Assembly: GCF_002224675.1 (NCBI RefSeq)
Contig: NZ_NMPZ01000015.1
Span: forward strand, 1-64,000
DNA from: Segatella copri
GTDB lineage: Bacteria; Bacteroidota; Bacteroidia; Bacteroidales; Bacteroidaceae
Direction of reading: 5' to 3'
DNA: 64,000 nucleotides
Position 1 is the stretch's first letter; every line of letters begins with the position of its first letter. The notes under the pieces were generated by a model, which saw only the letters and a program-made list of their open reading frames with translations, was not told the origin of the DNA and did not search any database. The position numbers and the translations under genes were made by a program. This document shows, in pieces, positions 41,157-49,322 of the stretch.

Positions 41157-42376
41157 ACCATTCCTCCCATAACAGGCAAGTGCCCCTTGATTCGACTTTC
41201 AAAGACTGCTATGTCATGGTCAAGTTTGTTGCTTGTCACCTTGGCGTATATCTGCGTCGTGGTGATGTTTGTATGGCCAAGAATCTTGCTCACGCTCTCT
41301 ATCGGCATACCATATTCCAAGGCTAAAACAGCCCAAGAGTGGCGAGACACGTGAAATGAAACCCGCTTCTTGATGCCACACATTGCAGCAACTTTCTTGA
41401 TGCGCTTGTTGATGTTGCTAAGATTGCCGATATTGAATACGTGGCTTCCTTTTCTGAAAGACTTGTATCTCTCAATAATCTGCATGGGAATATCCATCAA
41501 CTTGATTTGAAAAGGTACACCAGTCTTCTGACGCTTGGACACAATCCAAGGAGCACCGTTTATCATGCTGATGTTATCTTCCGTCAAGTTCTTGATGTCG
41601 ATGAAAGAGATACCTGTCCAACAACCAAAGAGAAAGAGGTCTCTCGCAAATGCCATATTCGGGTCTTCCAACTTCATCTCTGTCATGGCGGTAAGCTCGT
41701 CCAAGGTCAAGAACTCACGTTCCTTGTGATCTGGGTCAACGTGGTACATGGCAAACGGATTTCTTGGTATCTTGCCGTTGTAGTGAGCTGCCGTTACGAT
41801 ATGTTTCAGTGGTATGGAGTAAATCCAAATAGAGGACTGCGCAAGTCCTACAACATTCTTCAAGTACAGACAATAGTCACGAATGAACTCCTCTGTAAGC
41901 TCATTCATGGACATATCGCTGCGCTTGTACTGATACTTGATGAACTCGGCAACATACTTTCTTACCGTCAGATACTTGCGGTAGGTGTTCTTGGCTCTGT
42001 CCTTGCCTACACGCTTGGCAAAGGCTGCGTTCTCCTTGTCAAAGGCTCTGAGCAAGGTCTCGTACTCTGTGCCTATGCCTTGGTAGGCATTTCTCACCAT
42101 CTCAGCTGTAACGAACGCCTCACGGTCGGAAAGGCGTTGGTAATGCTTGGCGATTTGAGCCTTGATGTTGTCAAGCGCAAAGTTCACCTCCTTGGCTTCC
42201 TTGCTCTTGCCAATGGCTCTGTTGCCCTTGGCATCCCAGATAGCCTTGGTCACGCTCTGCTTGCAACTGAACTGTGCGATAGTTCCGTTGATTGTCACTC
42301 GTCCCATGATAGGGACAATTCCGTTTCTCTCCTTGCTTCCATTTATATAGAAGACTGTCTTGAAAGTGCATCTCAT
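41153..42376 (-). CDS. Tyrosine recombinase/integrase (NBU/IntDOT-like)
   Basis: 407 aa from MRCTFKTVFYING at 42376, 24 nt after the -7 box. N-terminal arm-binding domain (VPIMGRVTINGTIAQFSCKQSV), SAM-like core-binding domain (YRKYLTVRKYVAEFIKYQYKRSDMSMNELTEEFIRDYCLYL), catalytic domain with HVSRHSWAVLAL (HxxR), LGHTNITTTQIYAKV (H and Tyr nucleophile). The first catalytic Arg of the TGLR motif is Ser here (TGISFIDIKNL), as known for IntDOT of CTnDOT, which integrates with loose overlap identity. Catalyses integration into and excision from ogt. Confidence 0.93.
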   Translation of the reverse strand: MRCTFKTVFYINGSKERNGIVPIMGRVTINGTIAQFSCKQSVTKAIWDAKGNRAIGKSKEAKEVNFALDNIKAQIAKHYQRLSDREAFVTAEMVRNAYQGIGTEYETLLRAFDKENAAFAKRVGKDRAKNTYRKYLTVRKYVAEFIKYQYKRSDMSMNELTEEFIRDYCLYLKNVVGLAQSSIWIYSIPLKHIVTAAHYNGKIPRNPFAMYHVDPDHKEREFLTLDELTAMTEMKLEDPNMAFARDLFLFGCWTGISFIDIKNLTEDNISMINGAPWIVSKRQKTGVPFQIKLMDIPMQIIERYKSFRKGSHVFNIGNLSNINKRIKKVAAMCGIKKRVSFHVSRHSWAVLALEYGMPIESVSKILGHTNITTTQIYAKVTSNKLDHDIAVFESRIKGHLPVMGGMV

Positions 42377-42399
42377 AATTCTTACTTTTTTGTTCGGTG

Positions 42400-42480
42400 C
42401 AAAATTAAACTGTGAGAGCTGCATGACAAAACCAAAACTTACGCAGAATGGGGAAATATGAACCGTCACCGTTAAAAATG
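42400..42480 (-). promoter_or_regulatory. Integrase promoter with conserved upstream box
   Basis: Minus-strand TAATTTTG at 42400-42407. The block 42434-42480 (AAACTTACGCAGAATGGGGA and on) begins 26 bp upstream and matches that of the helicase promoter at the same distance. Confidence 0.65.
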
Positions 42481-42657
42481 CTTATTAGGGCGTTTCTGCG
42501 AGGTAATGATTTGAAAGCGTTTCTATTTCATCAATCTGCGTTTTCCGTATTTCCTTGTCTGTGCCACTTAAAGCCAACGGCTGCCACAACCACTTGAAAC
42601 TCAAAATAAAAGCATCATTCTGCTATTTTTTGCTTTCTTAGGCGTTATTTTCTTGAT

Positions 42658-42927
42658 AAAGTATGGCATGCATTGCTCCACATCCCCTACGGAGAAACAA
42701 GGAGCTATAAGGAAATAGCCATAAGTTTGGGTAATCCCAATGGCACAAGAGCCGTGGCAGGTGCCATCGGCGCTAATGGCATCAGCATTTTCATTCCCTG
42801 CCATCGTGTTATCGGAAGCAATCATCTCCTTACAGGTTTTGCCGGAGGATTGGATGCAAAGAGAAGGTTATTAGAGATTGAAGCAGAACAAAAACAACAT
42901 AATGTTGATTTTCAAATAAGAAAATAA
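42658..42927 (+). pseudogene. ogt: 3' half of ogt, separated by the element
   Basis: Codons read KVWHALLHIPYGETRSYKEI, then AISLGNPNGTRAVAGAIGAN and GISIFIPCHRVIGSNHLLTG. The PCHR active site Cys and the DNA-binding helix are here. It continues the 34511-34792 frame exactly (QKK|KVWHA). No start codon of its own is convincing, so the repair enzyme is disrupted; precise excision of the element would restore it. Confidence 0.93.
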
Positions 42928-42980
42928 AGAAGACAAAAAATAAAAGAAATGAACATCAAGTCAATAAGAGAGTATTAAAA

Positions 42981-44513
42981 ATGGAACAAGAAGAAAAGAA
43001 ACAGAAATCTCAAGCTGCAGAGAATCAGGTATCCTGCCCACCGCAGCAGCCAGCTAGTCCACATCCTTTCATTTCTGTCATACCACTGGCAGTACTTATC
43101 GCCCTCATCGTCCTGGTTGTCAAACTCTTCCCAGACGATGCCCTGGCTGGTGCCTCCCAGGTGGCCCTTATGATAGCCACAGCCGTATGTGTGGCACTCG
43201 GCATGGGCATCTATAGGATGAAATGGAATATCTTTGAAGAGATGATCAAAAAGACGGTGGGCGATGCCGGAGTATCTATCCTGATCCTGCTGCTCATCGG
43301 AATGATGTCAGCAACCTGGATGATCAGTGGCGTAGTACCTACATTGATATATTATGGCGTACAGATTATGTCACCAACCTTTTTCCTTCCCTGCGCATGC
43401 ATCATCTCCAGTATCATTTCTGTGATGACGGGAACCTCATGGACCACCATTGCCACCATTGGCATTGCCCTGATGGGAATCGGAGATGCCCTGGGAATAC
43501 CAGCCCCTTACACGGCTGGAGCTATTATCTCCGGTGCCTATTTTGGTGATAAACTCTCGCCAATGAGCGATACCACCGTCCTGGCTTCGAGTATAGCTGG
43601 AGCGGATCTCTTCTCACATATCCGCTATATGCTCTACACCACCATACCAAGCATCCTGCTCTCACTGGTACTCTATCTTATCATCGGTCTCTGCTATGAT
43701 TCCAAGCCAGTGGATATCAGCCAGTATCTTACTGGTCTGAGCCATGGATTCAATATTTCCCTGTTTACCATGCTCGTTCCGGCTTTTACCGGATGGCTCA
43801 TCTACCGAAAGACGCCATCCCTCATCACCCTTCTGCTTTCTGCCCTTTCTGCATGCATCTGTGCCCTCATTCTCCAGCCGGAAGTACTTGTAGGGATAGC
43901 AGGCGAAGACTGTATTTCTGCCAAAAGCCTCTTTCAAGGAATCATGACCACCTGCTATACCCATACCCAGGTAGATTGCGGTATGGCGAACATCAATGAT
44001 CTTGTTGCCACCCGAGGCATGGCTGGCATGCTCAATACCATCTGGCTCATCCTCTGTGCCATGTGCTTCGGATCATGTATGGTAGCCAGCGGCATGCTCC
44101 ACGCCATCACCCACATGCTCCTGAAAAGCATCCACAGTACCATCTCGCTTGTCTGCAGTACCGTGACATCAGGCGTCTTGCTCAATCTCGTAATGGGTGA
44201 CCAGTTCCTGAGTATCATCATGAATGCATCTATCTACAAGGATGAGTATGCCGAACGAGGTTACCAACCTGAACTCTTGAGCCGAAGTACAGAGGATAGT
44301 GCTACCGTGACGAGCGTGCTGGTTCCATGGACAGCCTGCGGTATGACGCAGAGTACAGTTCTTGGCATCCCGACCCTGGTCTATCTTCCCTTCTGCTTCT
44401 TCAACATCATCAGTCCTTTGATGAGTTGTCTGGTTGCCATTCTGGGCTTTGTACCCAATCCACAACCCAAGGAAAACAAAGCATCTGTAGCAGAAGAGTC
44501 TGATATTCATTAA
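42981..44513 (+). CDS. NhaC-family Na+/H+ antiporter
   Basis: 510 aa, about 11-12 TM helices after a cytosolic Glu/Gln/Pro-rich head of 30 residues. Signature blocks: GMMSATWMISGVVPTLIYYG, SVMTGTSWTTIATIGIALMGIG, YTAGAIISGAYFGDKLSPMSDTTVLASSIAGADLFSHIRYM, and late VMGDQFLSI...STEDSATVTSVLVPWTACGMTQS. Exchanges cytosolic Na+ (or an organic anion in some members) for protons. It follows the ogt 3' half by about 50 nt. Confidence 0.93.
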   Translation: MEQEEKKQKSQAAENQVSCPPQQPASPHPFISVIPLAVLIALIVLVVKLFPDDALAGASQVALMIATAVCVALGMGIYRMKWNIFEEMIKKTVGDAGVSILILLLIGMMSATWMISGVVPTLIYYGVQIMSPTFFLPCACIISSIISVMTGTSWTTIATIGIALMGIGDALGIPAPYTAGAIISGAYFGDKLSPMSDTTVLASSIAGADLFSHIRYMLYTTIPSILLSLVLYLIIGLCYDSKPVDISQYLTGLSHGFNISLFTMLVPAFTGWLIYRKTPSLITLLLSALSACICALILQPEVLVGIAGEDCISAKSLFQGIMTTCYTHTQVDCGMANINDLVATRGMAGMLNTIWLILCAMCFGSCMVASGMLHAITHMLLKSIHSTISLVCSTVTSGVLLNLVMGDQFLSIIMNASIYKDEYAERGYQPELLSRSTEDSATVTSVLVPWTACGMTQSTVLGIPTLVYLPFCFFNIISPLMSCLVAILGFVPNPQPKENKASVAEESDIH

Positions 44514-44551
44514 ATATATAGGAGATTCATAGATATAGGAGACTCTTAAAA

Positions 44552-45031
44552 ATGAAAAAAGATTCAAAAGTAAACCAAGCAAAATATGTAGAACTCAATT
44601 TGTTTTCTGAGGAGATAGAGGATCATCAGAAAGACTCTATCTCTTCAGAAAGCAAGGAAAAGCATACTTCTTCAGACAAAGAGTATGATTTGACAGATCT
44701 GTTTGAAAGACTTTCCCAATCAGCTTTCCGCAGCCGTTTCCATCTCTCGAAGAAGGATAAGGAATATATTGCAGAAAAGGGTTTGGCTACCATCCGTAAG
44801 CATGCGGAGGATTTCGTTGCCAAACGCCTTGCTCCTGCAGTGATTCCCAATGACGGCAAGCAGACACCGATGAGAGGTCATCCTGTTTTCATTGCCCAGC
44901 ATGCTACTGGCTGCTGCTGCCGTGGTTGTTTCTTCAAATGGCATCATATACCTGCCGGAAGACAGTTGACAGAAGAAGAACAGCAATATGCAGTAGCGGT
45001 ACTTATGACCTGGATAGAAAAACAAGTTTGA
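44552..45031 (+). CDS. DUF4186 protein
   Basis: 159 aa. The family pattern is complete: FRSRFHLSKKDKEYIAEKGLATIRKHAEDFVAKRLAPAVIPNDGKQTPMRGHPVFIAQHATGCCCRGCFFKWHHIPAGRQLT, with a CCCRGC cysteine cluster and conserved HATxCCRxC. Function unknown; the Cys/His set suggests a metal site. An acidic, Ser-rich head of about 45 residues precedes it. Possibly cotranscribed with nhaC (38-nt gap). Confidence 0.88.
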   Translation: MKKDSKVNQAKYVELNLFSEEIEDHQKDSISSESKEKHTSSDKEYDLTDLFERLSQSAFRSRFHLSKKDKEYIAEKGLATIRKHAEDFVAKRLAPAVIPNDGKQTPMRGHPVFIAQHATGCCCRGCFFKWHHIPAGRQLTEEEQQYAVAVLMTWIEKQV

Positions 45032-45066
45032 AAAGGAATTTCTTTTTCCTATAAAGGCTAGAATTT

Positions 45067-45240
45067 TCATGTCCAAAACTCTTCTTCGCCAGTGGGTTGC
45101 ATCTTGCCCCCACACTTTGGGCAAGTATGCATATCCCACCTGTGAATCCTGTAAGAACCACATCTTAGACATAGCCTTCCTACAAGAGAATTAAAACTAG
45201 GTGCAGCATCACCAATTACTCCACCCACCACAAGAGGTAC
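45067..45240 (-). pseudogene. Fragment with a zinc-ribbon motif
   Basis: Minus-strand frame VPLVVGGVIGDAAPSFNSLV then GRLCLRCGSYRIHRWDMHTC and PKCGGKMQPTGEEEFWT-stop. CxxC...CxxC makes a zinc ribbon. No start; it abuts the hipA remnant, from which it is separated by a frame change. Origin unknown. Confidence 0.45.
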
Positions 45241-45574
45241 TATTTTCCCAGTCCTCCCAACACCCTGGTCTGAGCTACCTGGATACCAGCCTTTTGAGCT
45301 AGCAGGTGAGAAATGTGCTCCCAAAGTCCTGCGTCACGGTCATCTTTTCGAGAAGGAAACTTCGCGATGCATAGATTACCTTTTTCATCCAATACGCCTG
45401 CTTTAGGTCTTGCGCCACCCAATGAAGTACCAGGTTGGATGAGCTGCGCTATCCATTTTTTTCAGGCAAAACATCATTCCCTTCAGATCTTTCTACTTCT
45501 TGACTGGCATGCCCCCCTACCAACTCCGCTTTGCCGAGCCAGTTAAAATCTGCGAAAATAAACAGTCGTTCCAT
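45240..45574 (-). pseudogene. hipA: Degraded hipA (kinase toxin) gene
   Basis: Starts MERLFIFADFNWLGKAELVG as in HipA N-domains, loses frame after about 42 codons, then resumes in another frame as TSLGGARPKAGVLDEKGNLC IAKFPSRKDDRDAGLWEHIS, the conserved HipA core, and ends after about 60 codons. The kinase C-terminal domain is missing. Confidence 0.8.
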
Positions 45575-45576
45575 TT

Positions 45577-45846
45577 CTATCCTTTTTTAGATGCTCGTTG
45601 ACGATTCTTCAGTCCTATATCCTGCAATGCCCTTCCGAGTTTGTCATCCTTTGCCAGGAGCAAGATGTCATCATCCAGCTGAAGAGCATAGAGTACACGA
45701 AGGTAAATTCCGATGGAAACCGTTGGTAATCCATTTTCTAACAACTATTCCTTACCAAGATTTCTAGCTTTTCAACCATCTTACGCTTGGTTTCCTTAGA
45801 AGCATTCCAACGGCGCAACGCTTCTTCTTAACTTTGTTGTATTCAT
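45577..45846 (-). pseudogene. hipB: Degraded hipB (XRE regulator) gene
   Basis: ATG at 45846 follows GGAGGAATAATGAT. MNTTKL is followed by a frame shift to ALRRWNASKETKRKMVEKLE and another to GLPTVSIGIYLRVLYALQLD then DDILLLAKDDKLGRALQDIG and a stop 2 nt before hipA. At least two shifts, so inactive. Confidence 0.75.
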
Positions 45847-46232
45847 ATCATTATTCCTCCATTTTTAGTTCAAATTATAACTGTAAAGATACCTCCCGTC
45901 AAAATTTATACTCAAAATTCATATACTTACATTTTTTGAATCTAGCGATAAAAATAAGGAGGTTTGAAAGGCTGGAAATCCCCGTTTTCTGCTCTCTATT
46001 AAGAATAAGACCTATAGTTGTACAACTATAGATTGTCCTCAACGCCACCATCTAGTCATGAAATCACAAGCATTTGATTATCAATACCTTTCCGGTTTTC
46101 TTCATATTTATGATATTCTCAAAGAAATAATAAGCGTCTGGAAATACGAGAATCTCAGGCAAGCTAATGTAAAGAAGATTCATTCTTAACAAAGCCACAT
46201 CACTACATCTTCGGGTAATTCTTGCAAATCAC
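45847..46232. other. Gene-free stretch with a 20-bp perfect palindrome
   Basis: CTATAGTTGTACAACTATAG at 46012-46031 is a perfect palindrome. A TATCTTTA word (minus strand, near 45886) may be the old hipBA -7 box. Nothing else supported. Confidence 0.5.
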
Positions 46233-47819
46233 CTACTTCATTTTCCATCCATCAATGGTTCCCGTCTTCGATGAGAAGTTGCAACCTATCTGATAAATCT
46301 TTCTGCCATCTGCTGCATATTCCCTGGCATAGCCCATATCCTCTATCTGCTTCAGGGCTTCCTCTGCCGAACCATCACGCTTGAATTCGAAGATGTAGAT
46401 ATAGTTCGGAGTCTCTACCACACAATCTACCCTACCTTCGCTTTGTTGCTTTTCGATGAAGACCGTGAAACAGCTGATCATTCTCAATACGAGATAGAAG
46501 GTGTATTGAAAATAACGTTCCTTCTCGCGCTCATCGTCCTTGCGACGCTGGTTATAAGGAATACTGGCAAAGAAGGAAGTCATCAGATTCTCCAACTGTT
46601 GGTAATCTCCCTTCGACATCACATCTACTACCTGAATAACCCAGGCATCCGTTGACTTCGATGGCTTCAGATAACTAGAAGCTACCAGCGTCAGGAAACC
46701 GCTCCTCACTTCATCATTCGGGAAATCCAGGAGATAGGAATCGGTATCCATATTCCAGTCTTTGATGGTAAGATAACCGCTCTGATAAATCATTGGCAAC
46801 GGTGCTTCCACATCTGCCTTGTAGTCGATAAAACTACTCGTAGGATAAAACCTGTTCACCATCTCGTTGATGTTCTCATCAAAATGAGACAATAGGCGAA
46901 CAAGATAGGTTGGCGAACCGGTACGGAACCAATAATCTGCCAGAATCTTCTTGCTCAAAGCATTCAAGATGCTGAAAGGATTATAGATATCAAGCATATT
47001 GGGACTGAAGTGATAACCGTCAAACTTCCTCTTCAGTTTGTATTTCATTCCTTCCTCTGTGGTTTTATATCTCACGGCCATCGCCTTGATTTGTTCATCA
47101 AAGGTAGAATACAATTCATCTTCCGTAATGCCACAAAGTGCCTCGTAATGCTCATCCATACTGATATCGTTAGGCTGATTGAAACCACTGAACACGCTCA
47201 CCTGCGAGAACTTGGTGACACCCGTGAGCAAGACAAACTGCAGGTCATCATCAGCTTCCTTGAACACAGAATATACGCCTTTGAGCAGATTGCGATTATA
47301 ATCCTCCAAAGTCATCTTTCCATATTCATTCTGCACAGAAATATCCATATCCATCACATCTAGCAAAGGCTTGTCATACTCATCAATGAGTACGACAGCT
47401 CTCATTCCTGTTTTCTTATGAGCATTCCCTAACACAGCCTTAAAGCGACTACCTAAAGTCTCGGCCAACTCCTCACGTCCATAGATACGTTCTGCCATGG
47501 CAACAAACTCCTCCAACACTTTGTCTAACGCATAAGGCTCTACAAAGTTTTGACCACCAAAAGAGAGATGGAACACAGGATATTGCTTCCACTCCTTCTC
47601 CAGCTTGTCGATGGCAAGCCCCTTGAACAACTCCTTTTTTCCCTCGAAATAGCATTTCAAGGTAGATACGAGCAACGACTTTCCAAATCGTCGAGGACGA
47701 CTCAGAAAGTATATTTTACCATTAGTCACTAAGTCATAGACCAATGCCGTCTTATCGAGATAAACATAATCATCTTCTATGATTTGTTCGAAACTCTGTA
47801 TTCCGATAGGATATTTCAT
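46233..47819 (-). CDS. AAA ATPase with PDDEXK_9 nuclease domain
   Basis: 528 aa. AAA-ATPase_like N-part: YPIGIQSFEQIIEDDYVYLDKTALVYDL, Walker A SRPRRFGKSLLVSTLKCYFEG, Walker B VVLIDEYDKPLLD, then TGVTKFSQVSVFSGFNQPNDISMD. C-terminal PDDEXK_9 domain with GRVDCVVETPNYIYIFEFKRDGSAEEALKQI (D...ExK). Very common, multi-copy in gut Bacteroidota; role unknown (proposed mobile or defence-related). A second copy begins at the window end (63931) and a scrap lies at 63066-63133. Confidence 0.92.
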   Translation of the reverse strand: MKYPIGIQSFEQIIEDDYVYLDKTALVYDLVTNGKIYFLSRPRRFGKSLLVSTLKCYFEGKKELFKGLAIDKLEKEWKQYPVFHLSFGGQNFVEPYALDKVLEEFVAMAERIYGREELAETLGSRFKAVLGNAHKKTGMRAVVLIDEYDKPLLDVMDMDISVQNEYGKMTLEDYNRNLLKGVYSVFKEADDDLQFVLLTGVTKFSQVSVFSGFNQPNDISMDEHYEALCGITEDELYSTFDEQIKAMAVRYKTTEEGMKYKLKRKFDGYHFSPNMLDIYNPFSILNALSKKILADYWFRTGSPTYLVRLLSHFDENINEMVNRFYPTSSFIDYKADVEAPLPMIYQSGYLTIKDWNMDTDSYLLDFPNDEVRSGFLTLVASSYLKPSKSTDAWVIQVVDVMSKGDYQQLENLMTSFFASIPYNQRRKDDEREKERYFQYTFYLVLRMISCFTVFIEKQQSEGRVDCVVETPNYIYIFEFKRDGSAEEALKQIEDMGYAREYAADGRKIYQIGCNFSSKTGTIDGWKMK

Positions 47820-47847
47820 ATTGCAGCCTTTTTAATAAAATATGGTG

Positions 47848-47855
47848 CAAAGATA
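47848..47855 (-). promoter_or_regulatory. -7 box TATCTTTG for the AAA/PDDEXK_9 gene
   Basis: Minus-strand TATCTTTG 28 nt before the start. Confidence 0.65.
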
Positions 47856-47937
47856 CAATTTTATTTTCATATATCCTTGGTTTACCTGTCGTTATTTTGC
47901 ATGAAAGATTCAAAGGAGGAAGAAACCTGCACAAAAC

Positions 47938-48035
47938 TTTGGTGATTTGATAAAAAACTCGTACCTTTGCAGAAGTTAAGCTGCACTCGGCAATTTGAAA
48001 ACTAGCTTTCATTGCGCTCGTTTGTATTATCTTTG
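47938..48035 (+). promoter_or_regulatory. Two promoters before the LytTR gene
   Basis: P1: TTTG 47938-47941, 20 nt, TACCTTTG 47962-47969. P2: TATCTTTG 48028-48035, preceded by GCTGCACTCGGCAATTTG and CATTGCGCTCG, the same block as at 24775-24840. Confidence 0.7.
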
Positions 48036-48058
48036 TCTGCAAATTGCAAAAATATCAT

Positions 48059-48418
48059 ATGGAATATCTGACGCTGACAAATAGCACCGAAATCATTAGG
48101 ATTGCTTCCGAGGACATTGTTTTCATCAAAGGTGATGGAAACTACTCCGACATATACCTATCCAATGGCAAAGCGGAGAACGTAACTTACCAACTGCATG
48201 GTCTGATGGACAAATTAGAAAAGTTCACTTATTGTCCCTTCCATCGAGTTGGCAAGAGCCTCATCGTCAACAAAGACTATATCTTCAAAGTAAATCCAGG
48301 ACTTCAAAAGCTCATTTTGGCAAGCAGCAACCTATACGATGACATCCATATCAAGGCATCAAAAGAGGCCCTCAAGGAACTGAAAGACAAATTAGAAAAG
48401 GAAGGAGGCGAAGCATGA
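48059..48418 (+). CDS. LytTR DNA-binding protein without receiver domain
   Basis: 119 aa from ATG at 48059 (MEYLTLTNSTEIIRI). Whole-length LytTR domain: IASEDIVFIKGDGNYSDIYLSNGK, YCPFHRVGKSLIVNKDYIFKVNPGLQKLIL. No receiver domain, so it belongs to the stand-alone LytTR class, often paired with a membrane partner that modulates it. Its stop overlaps the start of the next gene, a membrane protein, by 4 nt. Confidence 0.88.
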   Translation: MEYLTLTNSTEIIRIASEDIVFIKGDGNYSDIYLSNGKAENVTYQLHGLMDKLEKFTYCPFHRVGKSLIVNKDYIFKVNPGLQKLILASSNLYDDIHIKASKEALKELKDKLEKEGGEA

Positions 48419-49305
48419 GAAAGAAATTTCCAACAAAGAAAGGCATTATCTTCGTGGATGATGACTCCAACGTGATAGTAGAAAGACCTGCATCCATACA
48501 GCGGTCACACAAATGGAGAGACATTATCATAGGTGTGCTCGTATCCATCACCCTTTGCATCATGGGCTTGGGCGGATGGCGACTCTATAATTACTATTAT
48601 AATATAGGTGTACCTGTATCGGTAACGCCCGAAGAGAACATTCAGAAACTGGCTGCCCGTCACAAAGGCGGCAAGCCTACCATCACGCTGTCTTCCGATT
48701 CCATCCTGGGCGTAGCGCTCAACATGTATCGTCTGGAAAATCTGCAAGCCGAAATTTCCCTGGTAGAACCTGATACCACCGACATGAGTGTATGGATGTA
48801 CAGTAGAAGTGCCGACCACACCAGCACCAACGAATATCTGGGCAGTCTTGTGATGAACGGCAAGGAACTGGCATCGGATGTTTCCCGCCTGGGCTATTGT
48901 GCGATGGCGAATGGCAACATCGTGCTGGGAATTTCGAGAAGCGACAAGGTGAAGGATTATGTAGAGGAACGGGGCGGCAGTTTCTTCCGCCAGTTTATTT
49001 TGGTATCAGATGGAGTATTACCTGCCAAGTTCCAACTTCACGGCAAGGTGGAGCGCCGTGCCTTGGCAAGAACTTCCGACGACCACCTATATTATATAGA
49101 GACCCGTCATCCCGAAACCCTCTGGGATTTCGCCGATGCCCTGCGCGAATACGGTTTCGCCGATGCTATCTACATCACCGGTGGCAAGTGCCACAGTTTC
49201 TATCGCACCCCCGACGGCAAACCGCATAATATAGGCGATGATACCCAGCATCCTCATAAGAAATATCAGGAAATCGTGCCTTGGATTATATTCAAGGCAC
49301 GATAG
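48415..49305 (+). CDS. Single-pass membrane protein with phosphodiester-glycosidase (NAGPA)-like domain
   Basis: 296 aa. Cytosolic head about 1-36, TM about 38-58 (DIIIGVLVSITLCIMGLGGW), extracytoplasmic domain 60-296. The end TLWDFADALREYGFADAIYITGGKCHSFYRTPDG...KKYQEIVPWIIFKAR follows the NAGPA/phosphodiester glycosidase pattern and resembles the lipoprotein at 55245. Translationally coupled to the LytTR gene, so it may sense or process an envelope glycan and feed back on that regulator (inference). Confidence 0.75.
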   Translation: MRKKFPTKKGIIFVDDDSNVIVERPASIQRSHKWRDIIIGVLVSITLCIMGLGGWRLYNYYYNIGVPVSVTPEENIQKLAARHKGGKPTITLSSDSILGVALNMYRLENLQAEISLVEPDTTDMSVWMYSRSADHTSTNEYLGSLVMNGKELASDVSRLGYCAMANGNIVLGISRSDKVKDYVEERGGSFFRQFILVSDGVLPAKFQLHGKVERRALARTSDDHLYYIETRHPETLWDFADALREYGFADAIYITGGKCHSFYRTPDGKPHNIGDDTQHPHKKYQEIVPWIIFKAR

Positions 49306-49322
49306 AGTGCTGGAAAATTGAA

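Larger units (their letters stand above)
34784..42657. mobile_element. NBU-type integrative mobilizable element inserted in ogt
   Basis: About 7.87 kb. Limits are set by the two ogt halves: left junction after ...CAG AAA AAA (34783), right junction before AAA GTA TGG CAT (42658). Imperfect inverted ends face each other: AAAATTACGCTAA at about 34780-34792 and, on the other strand, AAAATAACGCCTAA at 42637-42650. Contents right to left: tyrosine integrase, small ORF, SF3-like helicase, primase, MobV relaxase, then cargo. This order matches NBU elements (int ... prm-mob), which are mobilised by conjugative transposons and cannot transfer alone. GAGGTAATGATTT is present near both ends (34844-34856, 42500-42512). 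Confidence 0.9.
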
